Of a stretch of DNA of 64,000 nt, positions 36,819-45,625 are shown in pieces. Position 1 is the first letter of the stretch, and every line of letters starts with the position of its first letter. A model generated the notes under the pieces. It did no database searches. It was not told the origin of the DNA and saw nothing but the letters and a program-made list of their open reading frames with translations. The stretch is from Dickeya fangzhongdai (lineage in GTDB: Bacteria; Pseudomonadota; Gammaproteobacteria; Enterobacterales; Enterobacteriaceae), in the NCBI RefSeq assembly GCF_002812485.1, contig NZ_CP025003.1, positions 3,224,001 to 3,288,000 on the forward strand. The letters run 5' to 3'. The translations under genes were made by a program, and so were the position numbers.

Positions 36819-37711
36819 CCGGATGGCAGGCAATCAGTAAAGCTGGCGAGAAAATCCGTCAGCCATTCTGCCTGCGTATGTCCATCCAACCCAGGCCGGT
36901 GCGCCAGATAATAAGCCGCGCCGGTTTTCACCGTTTCGGTAAACGGCATCACCAGCCGTTGTCGCCGGATATCTTCCGCCACCAGCGTCACATCCGCCAT
37001 CGCGACGCCAAAGCCCTGAATGGCGGCGCTGATGGCGAGATCCATGGTGTCGAACTGCTGATTACGGCGCATCACCTGCTCGCCGATGCCGTGGGTTTTC
37101 AGCCACAACTTCCAGTCACGCTGGTCATGGGTCGGATGCAACAGCGTCAAACGCGCCAGTTGCTCCGGCGACAACGCCGCTTGCCCGGCAGGCAGCAGAT
37201 GCGGCGCCAGCACCGGCGACAGCACCTCGTCGAACAGCTTGCCGTCATGTTGGCGCGGCGCGGCATCCGGCGCGAACACCACCGCCACATCGAAATCTTC
37301 GTGACGGAAATCGACGCCGTGTTCGGTGGTCGTCGTTAGCGAGACATGGATATCCGGCCGCCGCTGCTCCAGCGTCATCAGGTGCGCCACCAGCCAGCGC
37401 ATGGCGCAGGTCGGCGCCTTCATGCGGATTGAACGCCCTTCACGCACCCGGTTCGTCACCCGAAACAGTTGGTCAAACACCTCGCGAACCTCCGGCAACA
37501 GCTGACTGCCCTGCGGCGTCAACCGTAAACCACGGGCATGGCGCTGAAACAACGCGAAGCCCAGCCAGGCTTCCAGCGATGCGATCTGCCGGCTTACCGC
37601 GCCTTGCGTGACAAACAGCTCCGCCGCCGCCCGGGTGAAATTGAGATGACGGGCGGTCACCACAAAAGCGTGCAACGCATTCAGCGGCGGGATGCGGTTA
37701 TTTAGGGTCAT
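36809..37711 (-). CDS. LysR-family transcriptional regulator (GcvA-like)
   Basis: Activator/repressor of 300 residues. The winged HTH is at residues 8-68 (PPLNALHAFVVTARHLNFTRAAAEL, TQGAVSRQIASLEAWLG), followed by the effector-binding domain (CAMRWLVAHLMTLEQRRPDI, DFDVAVVFAP). The N-terminal PPLNALHAF start is typical of the GcvA/AmpR subgroup. It is divergent from the YbdL-like gene across 350 bp, so that gene is a candidate target, although this is inferred only from position. Confidence 0.9.
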   Translation of the reverse strand: MTLNNRIPPLNALHAFVVTARHLNFTRAAAELFVTQGAVSRQIASLEAWLGFALFQRHARGLRLTPQGSQLLPEVREVFDQLFRVTNRVREGRSIRMKAPTCAMRWLVAHLMTLEQRRPDIHVSLTTTTEHGVDFRHEDFDVAVVFAPDAAPRQHDGKLFDEVLSPVLAPHLLPAGQAALSPEQLARLTLLHPTHDQRDWKLWLKTHGIGEQVMRRNQQFDTMDLAISAAIQGFGVAMADVTLVAEDIRRQRLVMPFTETVKTGAAYYLAHRPGLDGHTQAEWLTDFLASFTDCLPSGQD

Positions 37712-38063
37712 ACGCGCTCTCCGTCAGGCGGTCATAAGAAAACTGATTACATAACTATGCAGAAAAAGCGGTGCGAGCCTGAGTATCGTTTCCTGATGCG
37801 AGCGGCATCGTCAGCCCCGATTTCGCGGCAAGCGGCGGCAACCATCACCACATCTTATTGCTCTATTGCGATAAATAGTTGCCGCGAGCCATGCATTTTT
37901 CTCATGGCTATTATGACAACAATTCGATTGTAGTACTACCGGCAGCAACGTCTAATGCATGAATAGTTATTCACGTACAACCAATAAATTTTAGCAGACA
38001 GGGCTTCTCTATCGTACCGTTCGCTCACGTGCGGGTCTGCTATGGCACTCAACGGAGACCCCC
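37712..38063. other. Divergent region lysR / ybdL-like gene
   Basis: 352 bp with no gene. No clear LysR dyad was recognised. Confidence 0.4.
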
Positions 38064-39236
38064 ATGCCGATTCAAACCCCGGTGCAGTTCAGTTCCAAAT
38101 TACCGGATGTGGGCACGACTATTTTTACCGTTATCGGTCAGTTATCCAGCCAGCACAACGCCATCAACCTGTCTCAGGGCGCGCCCAGCTTTCCCTGCTC
38201 TCCCGAGCTGATCGCCGGGGTGACGCGCGCCATGACCGAGGGTCATAACCAGTACGCGTCGATGTCCGGGCTGGTGTCGCTCAAAGAGGTGGTGGCGGAG
38301 AAAGTCAAACGCCTGTACGGCCAGCACTACGACGCCGGACAGGAAGTCACCATCACCGCCAGCGCCAGCGAAGGGCTGTATTCCGCCATTTCCGCGCTGG
38401 TGCATCCGGGCGACGAAGTTATCTATTTTGAGCCGTCGTTCGACAGCTACGCGCCCATCGTCCGGCTACAGGGCGCAACGCCGGTGGCGCTGAAACTCGC
38501 CGTGCCGAGCTTTGCCATCAACTGGGACGAAGTGCAGGCGGCCATCAGCCCACGCACCCGCATGATCATCATCAACTCGCCGCATAACCCCAGCGGCCAG
38601 GTGCTGAGCGCCGACGATCTGGCGCAGCTGGCGCGCCTGACTCGCAACACTGACATCGTGATCCTGTCTGACGAAGTCTACGAGCACGTAGTGTTTGACG
38701 GCCAGCGCCATCACAGCATGGCGACCCACAGCGAACTGGCGGCGCGCAGCGTGATTGTCTCATCGTTCGGCAAAACCTTTCACGTCACCGGCTGGCGCGT
38801 CGGTTACTGTCTGGCTCCGGCGGCGCTGATGGACGAGATCCTCAAAATCCACCAGTTTATGATGTTCTCCGCCGACACGCCGATGCAGTACGCCTTTGCC
38901 GACTACATGACGGACCCAGCGACCTACCTGTCGCTCGGCCAGTTCTATCAGCATAAACGCGACCTGCTGGCGAACGCCTTACAGCACGGACCGTTTGAAC
39001 TGTTGCCCTCCGCCGGTTCGTTCTTCATGCTGGCGAGCTTTGCGCACTTCAGCGACGAAAGCGACAGCGACATGGTCAAACGGCTGATTGTCGACCACGG
39101 CGTGGCGACCATTCCGCTGTCGGCGTTTTACACCGACGGCACCGACAATAAACTGATTCGTCTGTCGTTCTCCAAAGATGACGAGACGCTGCTGGCCGGC
39201 GCGAAAGCCCTGTGTCAGGCCGCGGAGCGCCGATAA
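38064..39236 (+). CDS. ybdL: Methionine aminotransferase YbdL-like (class I PLP enzyme)
   Basis: Fold-type I pyridoxal-phosphate aminotransferase of 390 residues; E. coli YbdL prefers methionine, histidine and phenylalanine with 2-oxo acids. NLSQGAPSFPCSPELI, ASEGLYSAISALVHPGDEV, the PLP-phosphate/ring contacts NSPHNPSGQ and LSDEVYEHVVFDG, the Schiff-base Lys in SSFGKTFHVTGWRVGY and the Arg carboxylate clamp IRLSFSKDD are all present. GGAG precedes the ATG. It is followed within 100 bp by an amino-acid binding protein, suggesting a shared substrate theme. Confidence 0.88.
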   Translation: MPIQTPVQFSSKLPDVGTTIFTVIGQLSSQHNAINLSQGAPSFPCSPELIAGVTRAMTEGHNQYASMSGLVSLKEVVAEKVKRLYGQHYDAGQEVTITASASEGLYSAISALVHPGDEVIYFEPSFDSYAPIVRLQGATPVALKLAVPSFAINWDEVQAAISPRTRMIIINSPHNPSGQVLSADDLAQLARLTRNTDIVILSDEVYEHVVFDGQRHHSMATHSELAARSVIVSSFGKTFHVTGWRVGYCLAPAALMDEILKIHQFMMFSADTPMQYAFADYMTDPATYLSLGQFYQHKRDLLANALQHGPFELLPSAGSFFMLASFAHFSDESDSDMVKRLIVDHGVATIPLSAFYTDGTDNKLIRLSFSKDDETLLAGAKALCQAAERR

Positions 39237-39333
39237 ATGCGGTTGCGCTCGATTTGTGTGTGATGGCTGTTACTGTGTGATGTTGATTGCCGTTTAAAGA
39301 TTACTCATTGATTTACCGGAGATCGTTCCCGAT

Positions 39334-40110
39334 ATGAAAAAATTAAGCATGTTGATGTTGTCGCTGGGTTTACTGTCCTCCTCCGTCGCACTGGCGCAGA
39401 CTGAACTGCGTTTTGGGCTGGAAGCGGAATACCCGCCGTTTGAAAGCAAAAACGCCAAGGGCCAGTTGGAAGGATTCGATATCGATCTGGGTAACGCCAT
39501 TTGTAAAGCAGGCAATTTCAAATGCTCCTGGGTTGAAACCTCGTTTGATGCCCTGATTCCGGCACTGCAGGCCAAAAAGTTCGACGCCATCAACTCCGCG
39601 ATGAATATCACCGAAAAACGTAAGGAAGCGATCGACTTTACCGCGCCTATCTACCGCATTCCGACCCAACTGGTCGGCAAGCCGGACACTGGTCTGGCGC
39701 CGACGCCGGAAGCGCTGAAAGGCAAGAACATCGGCGTGTTGCAGGGGTCGATTCAGGAAGTGTACGCCAAGGCGCATTGGGAGCCGAAAGGCGTTACCGT
39801 GACTTCTTACAAAGACCAGAATCTGGCGTATGACGATCTGGCGGCAGGCCGCCTGGACGGTACGCTGGTGATGGCGGCGGCCGGTCAGTCCGGTTTCCTG
39901 GATAAACCGGAAGGCAAAGGTTTCGCCTTTATCGGCAAGGCGGTGGACGACGCCGCCATTCTCGGCAGCGGTATCGGTTTTGGTCTGCGTAAAAGCGACG
40001 CCGCGCTGAAAGCCGAGCTGGATAAAGCCATCAAACAGGTGAAGGACGACGGCACCGTCGAGCAACTGGCGAAAAAATACTTCCCCGGTTTTGACGTGCG
40101 GGTGCAGTAA
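39334..40110 (+). CDS. Periplasmic amino-acid-binding protein (HisJ/ArgT type)
   Basis: Solute receptor of a polar amino-acid ABC importer, 258 residues. The signal peptide ends SSVALA, then LRFGLEAEYPPFESKN and GFDIDLGNAICK, the SBP family 3 signature, and SFDALIPALQAKKFDAINS, GVLQGSIQEVYA. The two cysteines (about residues 56 and 62) match the disulphide of HisJ/ArgT. No permease or ATPase gene is adjacent, so it must feed an importer encoded elsewhere. A consensus terminator follows. Confidence 0.88.
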   Translation: MKKLSMLMLSLGLLSSSVALAQTELRFGLEAEYPPFESKNAKGQLEGFDIDLGNAICKAGNFKCSWVETSFDALIPALQAKKFDAINSAMNITEKRKEAIDFTAPIYRIPTQLVGKPDTGLAPTPEALKGKNIGVLQGSIQEVYAKAHWEPKGVTVTSYKDQNLAYDDLAAGRLDGTLVMAAAGQSGFLDKPEGKGFAFIGKAVDDAAILGSGIGFGLRKSDAALKAELDKAIKQVKDDGTVEQLAKKYFPGFDVRVQ

Positions 40111-40157
40111 CCGACGCCTCCCGCCGCGCCGCATCCTGAACGACGGCAAAGAAACGA

Positions 40158-40194
40158 CAAGGCCCGCGCCAGATGGCGACGGGCCTTGTTTTTT
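40158..40194 (+). terminator. Intrinsic terminator after the binding-protein gene
   Basis: CAAGGCCCG/CGGGCCTTG stem followed directly by TTTTTT. Confidence 0.9.
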
Positions 40195-40224
40195 GGCACA
40201 TGCGATTAACCGGAGAAGCGCCTG

Positions 40225-41376
40225 TTACGGCAACGGCAAATCCTTCAGACGGCCGGGATGTTGTTTGACCAGGTCCCAGGGTATGACAGGCCAAGTCTCG
40301 CCGGCACAAGGTTGCTGAGCATCTGAAAACGAAGGTAAAAACAGGATGCCCTTCGGCGTCAAAACCCAGTTATTATCGTAGCCATTCCAGATATCCTGAT
40401 TGCTGTAATCGCAGTCGTCGCTACTCACCGGAGTGCGCATCTGTTCCGGATAATAATGCGTCAGTTGCGTCACCAGCCAGGCCGGAAGAATTGTATTGTT
40501 ATACTCACCTTTCTCAATCGTCGAGTTGTCCGGCATCGGGCCATCCCCTACCCACAGCACATCGCTCAGTACCAACGGGTGTCCGTCGCTAACACGTAAC
40601 CTGATGGGCCAGTTACCTGAACTATGGCCTCCGTCGCATATGCTGCTTCGCAGATCAGAGATGCTCAGCACGGATGGCGACAGCAACTGAATTTCAACTA
40701 CCGACATCGCTTCGCCCTGATACTGGCTCACCATCATGCAATGATGATAATCAATGACGTTTTGCCATAATAGCGTTTGCAGCACCGTGTTGAGTCGGCC
40801 GCGCTGCTCATCACTGTAACCGGATGCAATCTGGAACGTTGTCATACCGGACATAGGCTCCTGCCACCATTCAATCTCATGCCCGTTGACCGTCTCTTTT
40901 TTCGTCATCGCTAGTACGGTCTGTGCCTGACGCAAATATTCATACTGCGATAATTGATACAACGACTGCATAAACGGCGACAACGCCGCAGGCAAGACCG
41001 CGGGCGACAACGTAACCGGGTAAGTTTTTCCTTTGCTGCTGCGCCACTCGCCTTGCCAGTTTTTCTGGTTATCGGTACGCAGCGTCATCACCGGTTTGTC
41101 CGCTTGATCCTGACCATCCCACTGAGGTTTACCCTCCCGCAACACCAGCACGCCCGGTTTGTCCCATTTACCGCTCAACGGTAAATCTTTGCGATACTGG
41201 CTATAAAAATAGCGACCTTCCACGCCGTTATCAGAGAAGGTCAGGGTCATGACGATACCAGCATTGCCAAGCTTACCCTGATACACCACTACCTCATCAG
41301 CCATCGCACAGTTTGTCAGCAGCATCAGCCCCAGCAAACACCCCAGACGCCCTATATTCCTTATCAACTCATTCAT
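40225..41376 (-). CDS. Exported protein of unknown function, tandem paralogue 1 (DUF3298-like C-terminal half)
   Basis: A 383-residue secreted protein that I cannot name. Signal peptide MNELIRNIGRLGCLLGLMLL ending CAMA. The N-terminal beta-rich module reads VVYQGKLG, GVEGRYFYSQY, NWQGEWRSSKGKTYPVTLS; then SPFMQSLYQLSQYEYL; then a C-terminal half with DGGHSSG and LVLSDVLWVG. It shares the closing sequence IPWDLVKQHPGRLKDLPLP with its neighbour. Four cysteines outside the signal peptide (YHHCMM, SICDGG, DDCDYS, QPCAGE) are conserved in all three paralogues, suggesting two disulphides. It is the most diverged copy. The ATG at 41376 begins the signal peptide; the upstream extension is the neighbour's 3' end read in another frame. 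Confidence 0.75.
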   Translation of the reverse strand: MNELIRNIGRLGCLLGLMLLTNCAMADEVVVYQGKLGNAGIVMTLTFSDNGVEGRYFYSQYRKDLPLSGKWDKPGVLVLREGKPQWDGQDQADKPVMTLRTDNQKNWQGEWRSSKGKTYPVTLSPAVLPAALSPFMQSLYQLSQYEYLRQAQTVLAMTKKETVNGHEIEWWQEPMSGMTTFQIASGYSDEQRGRLNTVLQTLLWQNVIDYHHCMMVSQYQGEAMSVVEIQLLSPSVLSISDLRSSICDGGHSSGNWPIRLRVSDGHPLVLSDVLWVGDGPMPDNSTIEKGEYNNTILPAWLVTQLTHYYPEQMRTPVSSDDCDYSNQDIWNGYDNNWVLTPKGILFLPSFSDAQQPCAGETWPVIPWDLVKQHPGRLKDLPLP

Positions 41377-41435
41377 ATTCCATATCCATTCAGCTATAGA
41401 AAAAGCTCTACTACCGCCAGCGATAACGACGGGCG

Positions 41436-42581
41436 TTACGGCAACGGCAAATCCTTCAGCCGCCCGGGGTGCTGTTTGACCAGGTCCCAGGGTAGGATTT
41501 CCCAGCCGGAGCCTTTGCACTGCGAAGTCAGATTAGGGGTCATGGTCTGGAAATAGATACCTTTGGATGTCAGGCTCCAGGGGGCATTCGCCCACACTTC
41601 TGGAGAAGTGTAATCACAGGCATCCTCGCTCTCGTCATCCATCACCTTTGTCTGTTCCGGGTAGAGCCGGGCAAACTGTGCAGCTAGCCATGTCGGCAAG
41701 GTTTCCCGCAAATAGTCATCAGGGATAGCGAAGGCATCCGGCACCGGCGATTCGTCGACCCACATCAAATCAGAAAGCCTCAACTCGCTCGCATTGGAGA
41801 CACGCAGCACCCGAGGCGACACCTCCATATAACCGTGTGCGCCGCCGCAGCTTCTATCGCCAGATACCACATAGCTGATCACATTCGCCGACAGCAGGCT
41901 GATTTTTACCTTGTCATCCGAATGTTCACACTGCGCAACGGCCAGAACCGTGTGCCAGAAGCTGTCTCGCAGCGCGGCGTTCAGGGCAGCGAGCCGTTCC
42001 GCCGGGTAGCCCGAGGTCAACTGAAACATTGACAGTTTAGCGCTCGGATCCTGCCACCATTCCACGTTATAACCGTTAACGACGCCTTGTTTAACCATCG
42101 CCGGTTCAGCCGTTGCACGCAGCAGATAGTCATAAGGCGAGAGCTGGTAGAGCGACTGCATAAAGGGCGACAATCCGGCTGTCGCTATCGGCATCATCTG
42201 TGACAGTTTAACGGTGAGCGGCGTACCCTGCCCCTGACGCCACTCGCCCTGCCAGCCATTATTATCGGCAGGACGTAACGTGATGACTGGGCTGCTCGCC
42301 GGCTTTGCGTCTGCCTCGTCGTCACTGTCCGACGCATCCACATCAATATTCAGCGTCACCTGCCCCTGCTTGCTGCGCTGGCCGTTAATATGGTGAGTCA
42401 CACGTTCCGATGCAACAAAATAGCGGCTCTCCACGCGCCCATCCAACTGAACATCCAGCTCCATCACCACCGGCGTCGTCCCCAGCGTGCCGCCATATAC
42501 CACCGGCGTTGCCTGCGCCATACCCACCATACAAACGAAACCCAGCACCAACATCCTTGAGGTCAATGTTAATAAGTTCAT
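41436..42581 (-). CDS. Exported protein of unknown function, tandem paralogue 2 (DUF3298-like C-terminal half)
   Basis: A 381-residue protein homologous to both neighbours. The signal peptide (MNLLTLTSRMLVLGFVCMVG, ending AQA) is almost identical to that of paralogue 3. Then VVYGGTLGTTPVVMELDVQL, an Asp/Glu-rich insert (DASDSDDEADAK), GWQGEWRQG, SPFMQSLYQLSPYDYLL and VNGYNVEWWQDP. The C-terminal half contains SCGGAHGYMEVSPRVLRV followed by LRLSDLMWVDE. The GGAH step and the following L-S-D-L motif resemble DUF3298 (the RsiV-type domain); this is inference from pattern. Four conserved cysteines. No Shine-Dalgarno is evident before the ATG. Confidence 0.75.
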   Translation of the reverse strand: MNLLTLTSRMLVLGFVCMVGMAQATPVVYGGTLGTTPVVMELDVQLDGRVESRYFVASERVTHHINGQRSKQGQVTLNIDVDASDSDDEADAKPASSPVITLRPADNNGWQGEWRQGQGTPLTVKLSQMMPIATAGLSPFMQSLYQLSPYDYLLRATAEPAMVKQGVVNGYNVEWWQDPSAKLSMFQLTSGYPAERLAALNAALRDSFWHTVLAVAQCEHSDDKVKISLLSANVISYVVSGDRSCGGAHGYMEVSPRVLRVSNASELRLSDLMWVDESPVPDAFAIPDDYLRETLPTWLAAQFARLYPEQTKVMDDESEDACDYTSPEVWANAPWSLTSKGIYFQTMTPNLTSQCKGSGWEILPWDLVKQHPGRLKDLPLP

Positions 42582-42618
42582 ATTAAGTAAATAGATAAGA
42601 AAGGAAGTGGATACTATA
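42582..42618 (-). promoter_or_regulatory. Conserved upstream segment of paralogue 2
   Basis: The 37 bp before the start are almost the same as those before paralogue 3 (43945-43981): a TATAGTATCC element, probably a -10 box, then a pyrimidine tract, then TTACTTAA just before the ATG. No confident -35. Confidence 0.4.
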
Positions 42619-42771
42619 ACGGAAATAATTTATGCGCCGTAATCAAAAACAAAACGGCGTCTCATTTTATCTGGATAAAAAAGAGAACCTTGTGCTTGTA
42701 TATGCAGCTGTGACTGCCATGCAGGCTCACATTAGATTACAAGCCCGCATGGATTTATCACAGATAGAAAA

Positions 42772-43944
42772 TCAGGGCAGCGTCAAACCTTGCAGACGGC
42801 CACGATGCTGATTTACCAATTTCCATGGCAAAATTTCCCAGCCACTATCATTACAGGTACTCAACATATTAGGCGTCATAGTTTGGAAGTAGATGCCCTT
42901 GCGGGTGAGATACCAGGGCGTATCGACCCAGATATTCTCAGAAGTATAATTACAACCATCGAATGCCCCTTCTGCATCGCCCGTCTTGCTCATCTGAGCC
43001 GGGTATAGCTTGTCGAACTGCTCTTTTAACCAGACAGAAAAAGTGCCTTCCCAGTAATCATCCTCAATGGCGTCTTCATCCGGTACAGGCCGCTCACCAA
43101 CCCAAAATAGGTCGGACAGCGACAACAGTGTTGCGTCACTGACGCGAAACGTGCGGGTAAAAATTTCAGACGTCGGATGTGCTGCGCCTGGGCAGCTGTG
43201 TTGCCCGGATATGATATAGCTGGCGACATTCGGTGACAGAAAACCAATTTTCACCCCAAAAATATTCTTGTCACCACACCACGTCGGGCGCATCAGGATC
43301 TGCCAAAAGTCATCACGCAATTTGGCGTTCAATTGCTCGCGCTGCTCTGCCGGGTAACCGGATATCACCTGAAACATTGAAAAATGTGTCAGCGGATCTT
43401 GCCACCATTCCACATGGTAACCATTGACAACGCCTTCCTTGACCATTTTCAACTCATAGCCTTGTTGGAACAAAAAATCATACATGGATAGAGCATAAAG
43501 CGACTGCATAAAAAGCGATAGTTTGACCACCGCCGTAGACTCCATCGGCACGGCTGGCAACATCACCACCACCACAGGTGCTGTCTCCCCTTCACGCCAC
43601 TCACCTTGCCATCCCTGTTCACCGGCGGCTCGTAGCGTCAAGACCCGGTTAACAGGCGGTTTAGCCTCTGACTCGTCATCAACCACGTCAGAATCCTCGT
43701 CGTCATTGACCTCCAGCGCCAACGTACCCTGCTCACTCCGAGAGCCAGAAAGTGAATGCGTCACATGTTCCATGGAAGAAAAATAGCGTCCTTCCACTTT
43801 GCCATCCGAGCGTATATCCAGCTCCAGCACCACCGGCGTCGTCCCCAGCTTGCCGCTATATACCACCGGCGTTGCCTGCGCCATACCCACCATACAAACG
43901 AAACCCAGCACCAACATCCTTGAGATCAATGTTAATAAGTTCAT
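42772..43944 (-). CDS. Exported protein of unknown function, tandem paralogue 3 (DUF3298-like C-terminal half)
   Basis: A 390-residue protein with the same plan as paralogue 2: signal peptide MNLLTLISRMLVLGFVCMVG ending AQA, VVYSGKLGTTPVVLELDIRS, GKVEGRYFSSM, an acidic insert (DDEDSDVVDDESEAK), GWQGEWREGE, SLFMQSLYALSMYDFLF, VNGYHVEWWQDP, then SCPGAAHPTSEIF and LSLSDLFWVGE, ending GWEILPWKLVNQHRGRLQGL. Here the GGAH position is PGAAH. The four cysteines are conserved. It is the first gene of the array and probably has its own promoter at 43976-43981. Function unknown; localisation outside the cytoplasm is well supported. Confidence 0.75.
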   Translation of the reverse strand: MNLLTLISRMLVLGFVCMVGMAQATPVVYSGKLGTTPVVLELDIRSDGKVEGRYFSSMEHVTHSLSGSRSEQGTLALEVNDDEDSDVVDDESEAKPPVNRVLTLRAAGEQGWQGEWREGETAPVVVVMLPAVPMESTAVVKLSLFMQSLYALSMYDFLFQQGYELKMVKEGVVNGYHVEWWQDPLTHFSMFQVISGYPAEQREQLNAKLRDDFWQILMRPTWCGDKNIFGVKIGFLSPNVASYIISGQHSCPGAAHPTSEIFTRTFRVSDATLLSLSDLFWVGERPVPDEDAIEDDYWEGTFSVWLKEQFDKLYPAQMSKTGDAEGAFDGCNYTSENIWVDTPWYLTRKGIYFQTMTPNMLSTCNDSGWEILPWKLVNQHRGRLQGLTLP

Positions 43945-43981
43945 GTTAAGTAAACAGATAAGAAAAGGAGCGGATACTATA
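43945..43981 (-). promoter_or_regulatory. Conserved upstream segment of paralogue 3
   Basis: Near copy of the segment before paralogue 2, with the same TATAGTATCC element at the same distance from the ATG. Confidence 0.4.
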
Positions 43982-44179
43982 GTTGAACTGATGTATTTTC
44001 ACTAACCCACCGGTATTGAATCTCTCGTGGATCAAGGCTCACAGCGACAAATCAACCCATCGGGCTAATGGCATTTTCCCACCCACGCTCTATGCTATGA
44101 CGAGTCAGGGACAAACGGAGACGCGGTGCGCGCCGACGTGATCCCGGTGATTTTCTTTTCATACAAAAAGGACAACACC

Positions 44180-44725
44180 ATGAGTGATATCAAACTGTTA
44201 GGTATTGCTGGCAGCCTGCGTAAAGCCTCTGCCAACCGGGGATTGCTGCGCGCCGCGCAGTCCGTGCTGCCGGCGGGCGTCACGCTTGAGATCGCCGACC
44301 TGCTGGATGTACCGTTCTATAACGCCGACCTGACCGAGGTTCCCGCCTCGGTGCAGCGTATCGCGCGTCAGGCCAGCGAAGCGGACGGCTTCGTATTCGC
44401 CTGTACGGAATACAACTATTCGATGGCGCCGGCGCTGAAAAACATTCTTGACTGGATCTCCCGCCTGCCGGACACCACCATCCTGAACGATAAACCGGCC
44501 GCGCTGATGGGCGCCGGCGGCGGTATGGGCACCTCCCGCGCCCAATACCACTTGCGGCAGAGCTGTATCTACCTGAACATCCATCCGCTGAATAAACCGG
44601 AAGTGTTCGCCAACGCCTTTGCCGGCGGTTTTGACGATCAGGGCAACCTGAAAGACGAAAAAATCACCGCGCTGATCGCCGATCAGATGAACGCGCTCGC
44701 CGATGCGATTGCACGCAGAAAATAA
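44180..44725 (+). CDS. NAD(P)H-dependent FMN reductase (ChrR/YieF-like flavodoxin fold)
   Basis: Soluble flavoprotein quinone/chromate/azo-type reductase of 181 residues. The FMN-phosphate loop is GIAGSLRKASANRGLLRAA near the N-terminus; the second FMN contact is CTEYNYSMAPALKNILDW, in place of the usual TPEYN, and the third is ALMGAGGGMGTSRAQYHLR. AAGGA precedes the ATG at 44180; the 18-codon upstream extension is unsupported. Convergent with the nitrate cluster and separated from it by a hairpin. Physiological substrate not deducible. Confidence 0.88.
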   Translation: MSDIKLLGIAGSLRKASANRGLLRAAQSVLPAGVTLEIADLLDVPFYNADLTEVPASVQRIARQASEADGFVFACTEYNYSMAPALKNILDWISRLPDTTILNDKPAALMGAGGGMGTSRAQYHLRQSCIYLNIHPLNKPEVFANAFAGGFDDQGNLKDEKITALIADQMNALADAIARRK

Positions 44726-44739
44726 ACCTCGCCTGCAAG

Positions 44740-44763
44740 CTGCCGCCCGTGATTGGGCGGCAG
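44740..44763. terminator. Bidirectional hairpin ending the nas operon and the FMN reductase gene
   Basis: CTGCCGCCC/GGGCGGCAG, nine perfect pairs with a 6-nt loop, between the two convergent stops. Confidence 0.65.
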
Positions 44764-44767
44764 TCGT

Positions 44768-45598
44768 TTACGCCGCCACCGTTCCCACCTTCATCATCGC
44801 CTCGCCGGCGACCGTCAGCGCCGGGTGACGACTGAAACGCACCACCTCCCCCACCACCAGCAGGCTGGGTGACTGCGGCTGATAACGCGCCATCAGCGTT
44901 GGCAACGTCGCCAGCGTGGCGGTCAACAAACGTTGTTCCGGCTGGGTGCCGCGCTCGATAATCGCCAGCGGCGTACTGGCGGGCAGACCATTGGCAATTA
45001 ATTTCTGGCACAGGCGGCTGGCATGGCTCAACCCCATGTAAAACACCAGCGTCTGCTGGCCGGCGCCGAGCGTTTCCCAATCCAGTTGCGGTTCGCCGTC
45101 GCGGGCATGGCCGGTGATAAAACGCACCGACTGGGCGCAGTCCCGATGGGTTAATGGCAGCCCCACCGCCGCGGCGCAACCGGTGGCGGCGGTGATGCCG
45201 GGCACCACATGGCAGGTCACGCCCTGTTGCTGTAGATAATCCATTTCCTCGCCGCCGCGGCCGAAAATGAACGGATCGCCGCCTTTAAGCCGCACCACCC
45301 GTTGCCCGGCCTGCGCCAGCTCCATCAGCAACTGGTTGATTTGCGGTTGCGGCAACGCGTGGTGTCCCTGCTGCTTGCCGACGTCGATGCGCAACGTTTC
45401 CGGCTGCACCAACGCCATGATATCGGCGGAGACCAGCCGGTCATGTACCACCACATCCGCCTGCTGAATCGCCCGCAGCGCCTTGATAGTCAACAGTTCG
45501 GCATCGCCCGGGCCGGCGCCCACCAGCCAGACATCGCCGGCCAGCAGAGGCTGACGTTGATGGCCCCGCGCCATCAGAGTGTTCAGAGTAGGGTTCAT
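44768..45598 (-). CDS. cobA: Uroporphyrinogen-III C-methyltransferase (SUMT)
   Basis: SAM-dependent enzyme converting uroporphyrinogen III to precorrin-2, the first step of siroheme synthesis. The 276-residue product has [48 protein letters not shown] and [20 protein letters not shown], all SUMT hallmarks; the CysG dehydrogenase/ferrochelatase domains are absent. It is the last gene of the nas operon, 27 bp after nasA, and supplies siroheme for the nitrite reductase encoded upstream; the rest of siroheme synthesis must come from elsewhere. Confidence 0.93.
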   Translation of the reverse strand: MNPTLNTLMARGHQRQPLLAGDVWLVGAGPGDAELLTIKALRAIQQADVVVHDRLVSADIMALVQPETLRIDVGKQQGHHALPQPQINQLLMELAQAGQRVVRLKGGDPFIFGRGGEEMDYLQQQGVTCHVVPGITAATGCAAAVGLPLTHRDCAQSVRFITGHARDGEPQLDWETLGAGQQTLVFYMGLSHASRLCQKLIANGLPASTPLAIIERGTQPEQRLLTATLATLPTLMARYQPQSPSLLVVGEVVRFSRHPALTVAGEAMMKVGTVAA

Positions 45599-45625
45599 GT
45601 TGATGGCTCCTTATCCGGGCGTGGC

